NCBI RefSeq assembly: GCF_003075525.1
Contig: NZ_QDDR01000002.1
Location: forward strand, 1 to 64,000
Length of the DNA stretch: 64,000 bases
Reading direction: 5' to 3'
Origin: Pararhodobacter aggregans
Lineage (GTDB): Bacteria; Pseudomonadota; Alphaproteobacteria; Rhodobacterales; Rhodobacteraceae
Shown here: piece after piece, positions 60,118-64,000 of the stretch
Numbering within the stretch: the first letter of the stretch is position 1
Layout: every line of letters starts with the position of its first letter
Notes under the pieces: generated by a model
Database searches by the model: none
What the model saw: the letters and a program-made list of their open reading frames with translations, nothing else
What the model was told of the DNA's origin: nothing
Translations under genes and position numbers: made by a program

Positions 60118-61773
60118 ATGAAAGTCGGGGATGCAATCGCCGAGATCCTGCGGCGCGAAGGCGTCGAGATGGTGATCGGTTACCCGGTCAACCATGTGCT
60201 GGAATATGCCGCCATCGCCAATATCCGGCCGATCATCGTCCGTCAGGAGCGCACCGGCGCCCATATGGCCGATGCGATCAGCCGCATGACCAGCGGCGAG
60301 AAGATCGGCGTCTTCGTCATGCAATCGGGACCCGGGGCCGAGAATACCTATGGCGCCATCGCCCAGGCCTATGCGGAATCGGTGCCGCTCTTGGTCATGC
60401 CGGGTGGCTATCACCGGCGGCTTGCCCATGTCTCGCCGAATTACAATTCCACCATTTCCATGCGCGACATCACCAAATCGGCCGAGCCGATCAACGATGC
60501 GCGCGAGATCCCGGCCATCATGCGCCGCGCCTTCTCGCGGCTGAAGAACGGCCGTGGCGGTCCGGTGCTGGTCGAGATCCCGAACGACATCTGGGGCGAC
60601 GAGGTGCCGGAACCCCTGACTTACAAACCCGTCCTGCGCACCCGGTTCGGGCCCGATCCGGCGGCGGTGGTCGAGGCGGTCTCGCTGCTCGCGAGCGCCA
60701 AACGCCCGGTGATCTACGCCGGGCAGGGTGTGCATTACGCCAAGGCCTGGCCGCAGCTGAAGGCGCTGGCCGAGCGGCTCTCGATCCCGGTCTGCACCTC
60801 GCTGGAAGGGAAAAGCGCCTTCCCCGAGGATCACAGGCTGGCGCTGGGCTCGGGCGGGGCGGCGCTGCCGCTGACGGTGCGGCATTTCCTCGACAACGCG
60901 GACGTCATCTTCGGCATCGGCTGCTCCTTCACCGAGACCGCCTTCGGAGTGGAGATGCCGCTGGGCAAACGGGTGATCCACGCCACGCTGGACCCCGATC
61001 ACGTCAACAAGGACCTGGAGGCCGAGGTGGCGCTGATCGGCGACGCCGCCCTCACGCTGGACGCGGTTCTGGCCGAGATCGAGGGCCGGCGCCTGCCCAG
61101 GCCCGATCCGCAGGCGGTCGCCGACGAGATCCAGCGCATCCGCGCGCAATGGATGAAGAAATGGATGGTCAAGCTGCGCTCGGACGAGGCGCCGTTCCGG
61201 CCCTACCGGGTGCTGTGGGACCTTCAGCAGACGGTCGATGTGGCGAACACGATCATCACCCATGACGCGGGCTCGCCGCGCGACCAGCTGTCGCCTTTCT
61301 GGGTGTCCACCACGCCGCTCAGCTACATCGGCTGGGGCAAGTCCACGCAGCTGGGCTACGGGCTGGGGCTGGCGATGGGCGCGAAACTCGCCTGCCCGGA
61401 CAAGCTCTGCATCAACGTCTGGGGCGATGCGGCGATCGGCTTCACCGGCATGGATTTCGAGACGGCGGTGAGGGAGCGCATCCCGATCCTGTCGATCCTT
61501 CTGAACAACCATTCCATGGCCATGGAATTGCCGATCATGCCCGTCTCGACCGAGAAATACCGCTCGACCGACATCGGCGGCGATTACGCGGCCTTTGCCC
61601 GGGCGATGGGCGGCTATGGCGAGCGGATCACCGACGTGTCCGAGATCATCCCCGCCATCAGGCGCGGCATCGCCGCGACCGAAGCCGGGCAGCCCGCGCT
61701 GCTGGAATTCATCACCTGTCAGGAGATCGAATCGTCCAAATATCCCCGCGGCTCGGGGAACCTCTACCCGTGA
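60118..61773 (+). CDS. Thiamine pyrophosphate-requiring enzyme (acetolactate synthase/2-oxoacid decarboxylase family)
   Basis: A 551-residue three-domain TPP enzyme. PYR domain: MKVGDAIAEILRREGVEMVI with the catalytic Glu in RQERTGAHMADA; middle domain VIYAGQGVHYAKAWPQLKAL; PP domain with the diphosphate/Mg site VWGDAAIGFTGMDFETAV and LLNNHSM. It lacks obvious FAD-binding extras, so it may decarboxylate or carboligate 2-oxoacids. It differs clearly from the benzoylformate-type half of the fusion (no matching HSAAG His), so the two should act on different substrates or steps. GGGAGGGG precedes the ATG. Its stop overlaps the GTG start of the FAD oxidase gene (GTGA). Confidence 0.9.
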   Translation: MKVGDAIAEILRREGVEMVIGYPVNHVLEYAAIANIRPIIVRQERTGAHMADAISRMTSGEKIGVFVMQSGPGAENTYGAIAQAYAESVPLLVMPGGYHRRLAHVSPNYNSTISMRDITKSAEPINDAREIPAIMRRAFSRLKNGRGGPVLVEIPNDIWGDEVPEPLTYKPVLRTRFGPDPAAVVEAVSLLASAKRPVIYAGQGVHYAKAWPQLKALAERLSIPVCTSLEGKSAFPEDHRLALGSGGAALPLTVRHFLDNADVIFGIGCSFTETAFGVEMPLGKRVIHATLDPDHVNKDLEAEVALIGDAALTLDAVLAEIEGRRLPRPDPQAVADEIQRIRAQWMKKWMVKLRSDEAPFRPYRVLWDLQQTVDVANTIITHDAGSPRDQLSPFWVSTTPLSYIGWGKSTQLGYGLGLAMGAKLACPDKLCINVWGDAAIGFTGMDFETAVRERIPILSILLNNHSMAMELPIMPVSTEKYRSTDIGGDYAAFARAMGGYGERITDVSEIIPAIRRGIAATEAGQPALLEFITCQEIESSKYPRGSGNLYP

Positions 61774-63146
61774 GCGTCGAGACTGTGATCACCGGCCTGC
61801 GGTCCCTGCTGGGGGACCGCCTCGCCACCTCGAACGCGGTGCGCGACCATCACAGCCACGACAGTTCCTGGCATCCGGCCGCGCTGCCGGATGCCGTGGC
61901 CTTCCCCCGGACCGAGGCCGAGGTGCAGGCAATCGTCCGCCTCTGCGCCGAGCATGACGTGGCGGTCATCCCCTTCGGCGCGGGTTCCTCGATGGAGGGG
62001 CACACGATCCCGACCCGCGGCGGCATCACCATCGACATGCGCGACATGAACAAGGTGCTGGAAATCCGGCCCGAGGATGGGCTGGCCGTGGTGCAGGCGG
62101 GCGTCACCCGCAAGCAGCTGAACACCGAACTCAGGGCCACGGGCCTCATGTTCTCGGTCGATCCCGGGGCCGATGCCTCGCTCGGTGGCATGGCCTCGAC
62201 CCGGGGCTCGGGCACCATGGCCTACCGCTATGGCACGATGCGCGACAATGTGCTGGCGCTGAGGGTGGTGACGGCGGACGGGCAAGTGGTCAGGACCGGC
62301 AGCCGGGCGCGGAAATCCTCGACCGGCTATGACCTCACGCATCTTTTCGTCGGCGCCGAGGGGACGCTGGGCGTCATCACCGAGCTGACCGTGCGGCTGC
62401 ATCCGATCCCCGAGGCGGTGTCGTCGGCCATCTGCGCCTTCCCCGATGCGCAAAGCGCCGTCGCCTGCGTGATCGAGGCCGTGCAATACGGCCTGCCGAT
62501 GGCGCGGGTCGAGTTCCTGGACGAGGTGGCGGTCTCGAACGTCAATTCCTATTCCGGGCTGACGCTCAGGGTCGCGCCGACGCTCCTCTTCGAGTTCCAC
62601 GGGACCGAGGCCTGGGCGGCCGAACAGGCGCAGATCGTCGAAAGCCTGGCCGAGGGCCATGGCGGGGCCGATTTCGTCTGGACCGCGGATGCCGAGGAAC
62701 GCGGGCGCCTCTGGCAGGCGCGCCACGACCTCTATTGGGCGACCAAGGCCCGGCGGCCGGGGTGCGAGCTTTATACCGGCGACATCTGCGTGCCGATCTC
62801 GGAACTGGCGGGTCAGATCGAGGCGGCGCGGGCGGATATCGAGGCGAGTTTCCTGGAAGGGCAGATCATCGGCCATGTCGGCGACGGCAATTACCACGCC
62901 GGTTATCTGGTGATGCGCGACAGTCCCGAGGAGATGGCCGAAGCGGCGCGGCTGGCCGAAAGGCTGGTCGAACGGGCCTTGCAGGTCGGGGGGACGGCCA
63001 GCGGCGAGCATGGGATAGGCCTTGCCAAGCTGAAATACCTGCGGGCCGAGCATGGCGATGCGGCGGTCGAGCTGATGAAGACGCTGAAGCGGGCGATGGA
63101 TCCCAAGGGCATCCTGAACCCCGGCAAGCTCGGCCAGGCAGGCTAG
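61770..63146 (+). CDS. FAD-linked D-2-hydroxyacid dehydrogenase (LDHD/GlcD-like)
   Basis: A 458-residue flavoenzyme of the VAO superfamily. FAD-binding segments: VIPFGAGSSMEGHTIPTRGG, FSVDPGADASLGGMASTRG, RYGTMRDNVLALRVV and FVGAEGTLGVITELT. C-terminal metal/substrate motif GHVGDGNYHAG and EHGIGLAKLKYL. Order and wording match human LDHD-type D-lactate dehydrogenase closely, so it should oxidise a D-2-hydroxyacid to a 2-oxoacid and pass electrons to a carrier such as cytochrome c or quinone. Being coupled to a TPP enzyme, its 2-oxoacid product is the likely substrate of that enzyme. It starts with GTG overlapping the previous stop. Confidence 0.93.
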   Translation: MSVETVITGLRSLLGDRLATSNAVRDHHSHDSSWHPAALPDAVAFPRTEAEVQAIVRLCAEHDVAVIPFGAGSSMEGHTIPTRGGITIDMRDMNKVLEIRPEDGLAVVQAGVTRKQLNTELRATGLMFSVDPGADASLGGMASTRGSGTMAYRYGTMRDNVLALRVVTADGQVVRTGSRARKSSTGYDLTHLFVGAEGTLGVITELTVRLHPIPEAVSSAICAFPDAQSAVACVIEAVQYGLPMARVEFLDEVAVSNVNSYSGLTLRVAPTLLFEFHGTEAWAAEQAQIVESLAEGHGGADFVWTADAEERGRLWQARHDLYWATKARRPGCELYTGDICVPISELAGQIEAARADIEASFLEGQIIGHVGDGNYHAGYLVMRDSPEEMAEAARLAERLVERALQVGGTASGEHGIGLAKLKYLRAEHGDAAVELMKTLKRAMDPKGILNPGKLGQAG

Positions 63147-63159
63147 GGCGCGGCGCAGG

Positions 63160-63218
63160 GGTTTCCCAAGGGGACCTGCGGGTCCCCTTGGGCGGGGGGC
63201 CGGGGGGCTGGCCCCCCG
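63160..63218. repeat. Dispersed intergenic element, copy E
   Basis: GGTTT, then a 12-bp stem CCCAAGGGGACC (63165-63176)/GGTCCCCTTGGG (63181-63192), then a 9-bp stem CGGGGGGCC (63193-63201)/GGCCCCCCG (63210-63218). It lacks the AT-rich end of the other copies and lies between convergent genes. Confidence 0.75.
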
Positions 63219-63225
63219 CACCCGC

Positions 63226-63609
63226 TCATTCCCCCTTCGCCGCTTCGGCTTTCCGGGCCGCCTCGGCCTTCCCCGCCAGCTCCTCAAGCACCGCCGCCCG
63301 GCCGAAAGCCTTCGCCGCCGCCGGTTTCTGCCGCATCCAGTCCACGGTCACCATGGCCAGCTGCTGGTTCAGCCGCCGGCTCTGCGCCTCGGACCAGCGG
63401 CGATGGGCGAGGCGCGCGCCGACCAGCGCCGGGTCGCTGACCGCCTCGCCCGGATCGAGCGGCGCCTCGACCGCCTTCAGGGTCTGCAACGCCCCCTGCA
63501 ACCGGGCGCGGGACTGCGCCACGGCGGCCAGTTTCGCCAGCTCCGCCTCGCGCTTCAGCGCCGCCAGGGCCGCCAGCCGTGCCAGAGCCTCGGCCCGCTT
63601 GCGGTCCAT
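63226..63609 (-). CDS. Coiled-coil protein downstream of flhB
   Basis: A 127-residue, Ala/Arg/Lys-rich protein predicted to be almost all helix: MDRKRAEALARLAALAALKR, then LQGALQTLKAVEAPL and a final charged EELAGKAEAARKAEAAKGE. No signal or membrane part is visible. It overlaps the flhB stop (ATGA), so it is coupled to the flagellar export gene. Position and shape recall FliJ-like export chaperones or other small flagellar helical proteins of Rhodobacterales, but I see no diagnostic motif, so the function is open. Confidence 0.65.
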   Translation of the reverse strand: MDRKRAEALARLAALAALKREAELAKLAAVAQSRARLQGALQTLKAVEAPLDPGEAVSDPALVGARLAHRRWSEAQSRRLNQQLAMVTVDWMRQKPAAAKAFGRAAVLEELAGKAEAARKAEAAKGE

Positions 63610-64000
63610 CAGCGCCGTCCCTGCTGGCGGGCGCGCATCCGCATCGCCTCGGCGAAGCGGATGGCGGCGGCGACGGCGGCGTAATGCTCGGGCGCAATCT
63701 CGGCCCCCAGCTTGACGCTGGCATAGAGCGCGCGCGCCGTGGGCGGGTCGGAATGGATCGGCACGCCGGCCTCCGCCGCCGCCTCGCGGATCCGGGCTGC
63801 CACCTCGTCCACGCCCTTGGCGACGCAGACCGGCGCCCCCTCGACCCCCGGCGCCCATTTCAGCGCCACGGCGTAATGGGTGGGGTTGACGATCACCACC
63901 GCCGCCTTCGGCACATCGGCCATCATCTGGCTGGTGGCATAGGCCTGGGCGCGCTGGCGCCGGGCGCTTTTCAGATGCGGGTCGCCTTCGGATTGCTTGT
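63609..64000 (-). CDS. flhB: Flagellar export protein FlhB, C-terminal part (start outside window)
   Basis: The visible 129 or so residues are the cytoplasmic domain of FlhB. The self-cleavage motif NPTH is present in VVIVNPTHYAVALKW, followed by VCVAKGVDEVAARIREAA and PPTARALYASVKLGAEI, typical of the switch domain that changes export specificity from hook to filament. Upstream residues KQSEGDPHLKSARRQRAQAY correspond to the linker after the membrane part. The gene continues beyond the right edge. It indicates a flagellar operon on the minus strand. Confidence 0.93.
   Translation of the reverse strand, partial: KQSEGDPHLKSARRQRAQAYATSQMMADVPKAAVVIVNPTHYAVALKWAPGVEGAPVCVAKGVDEVAARIREAAAEAGVPIHSDPPTARALYASVKLGAEIAPEHYAAVAAAIRFAEAMRMRARQQGRR

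Overview
The window is high-GC DNA that reads like a chromosome of an alphaproteobacterium in the Rhodobacterales (Paracoccaceae/Roseobacter relatives). The reasons are two TAXI-type and one DctP-type TRAP transporter, paired FAD/GcvT-type dimethylglycine dehydrogenases, a stand-alone pterin-binding methyltransferase and homocysteine methyltransferase (a split methionine synthase layout), Ala/Gly/Asp-rich proteins, and a flagellar FlhB end at the right edge. I see no rRNA, tRNA, CRISPR array, prophage or intact insertion sequence.

Layout. 1-3.6 kb: an unidentified gene end abutting a truncated DUF1194 gene, a DUF4864 protein and a large beta-helix protein. 3.9-13.7 kb: an acetate/energy block with acs, adk, a DUF4212 + sodium:solute symporter pair, then a signalling module (cNMP/CBS/DUF294 protein, small membrane protein, response regulator, and a membrane pseudo-histidine-kinase fused to a DnaQ-type exonuclease). 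13.7-26 kb: malonyl-CoA decarboxylase, two TAXI-TRAP systems around a bile-acid-type symporter, a sulfatase-like hydrolase and a LysR regulator. 26-34.5 kb: metA, a P-loop protein, a penicillin-acylase-family hydrolase, a beta-hydroxyacid dehydrogenase, adenine deaminase and a metal-binding protein with a clear promoter/operator. 34.6-48.2 kb: one-carbon and methionine genes (two FAD/GcvT oxidoreductases, homocysteine methyltransferase, MttB-family methyltransferase, pterin methyltransferase, MetF-like reductase, virulence-factor-domain protein), interrupted by a universal stress protein with an FNR-like box, a Pr6Pr membrane protein and a LysE exporter. 48.3-52.1 kb: two small outer-membrane barrels, Ppx/GppA and RlmE. 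52.1-63.1 kb: a catabolic block with a LysR regulator, a benzoylformate-decarboxylase/aldehyde-dehydrogenase fusion, DUF3237, a DctPQM TRAP transporter, a second TPP enzyme and an LDHD-like FAD oxidase. 63.2-64 kb: end of a flagellar operon (flhB).

How the parts fit. Acs with the DUF4212/SSF symporter suggests short-chain carboxylate uptake and activation, watched by the signalling module. The one-carbon block would strip methyl groups from betaine/dimethylglycine-like compounds and feed methyl-THF and homocysteine methylation, next to metA. The last block looks like a pathway D-2-hydroxyacid -> 2-oxoacid -> aldehyde -> acid with its own TRAP importer; the mandelate route is the closest known model.

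Most notable: (i) a pseudo-kinase/exonuclease fusion, (ii) a decarboxylase-aldehyde dehydrogenase fusion that still carries a Shine-Dalgarno and ATG at the joint, and (iii) a dispersed palindromic intergenic element, one copy of which is read in frame as the N-terminus of the homocysteine methyltransferase.
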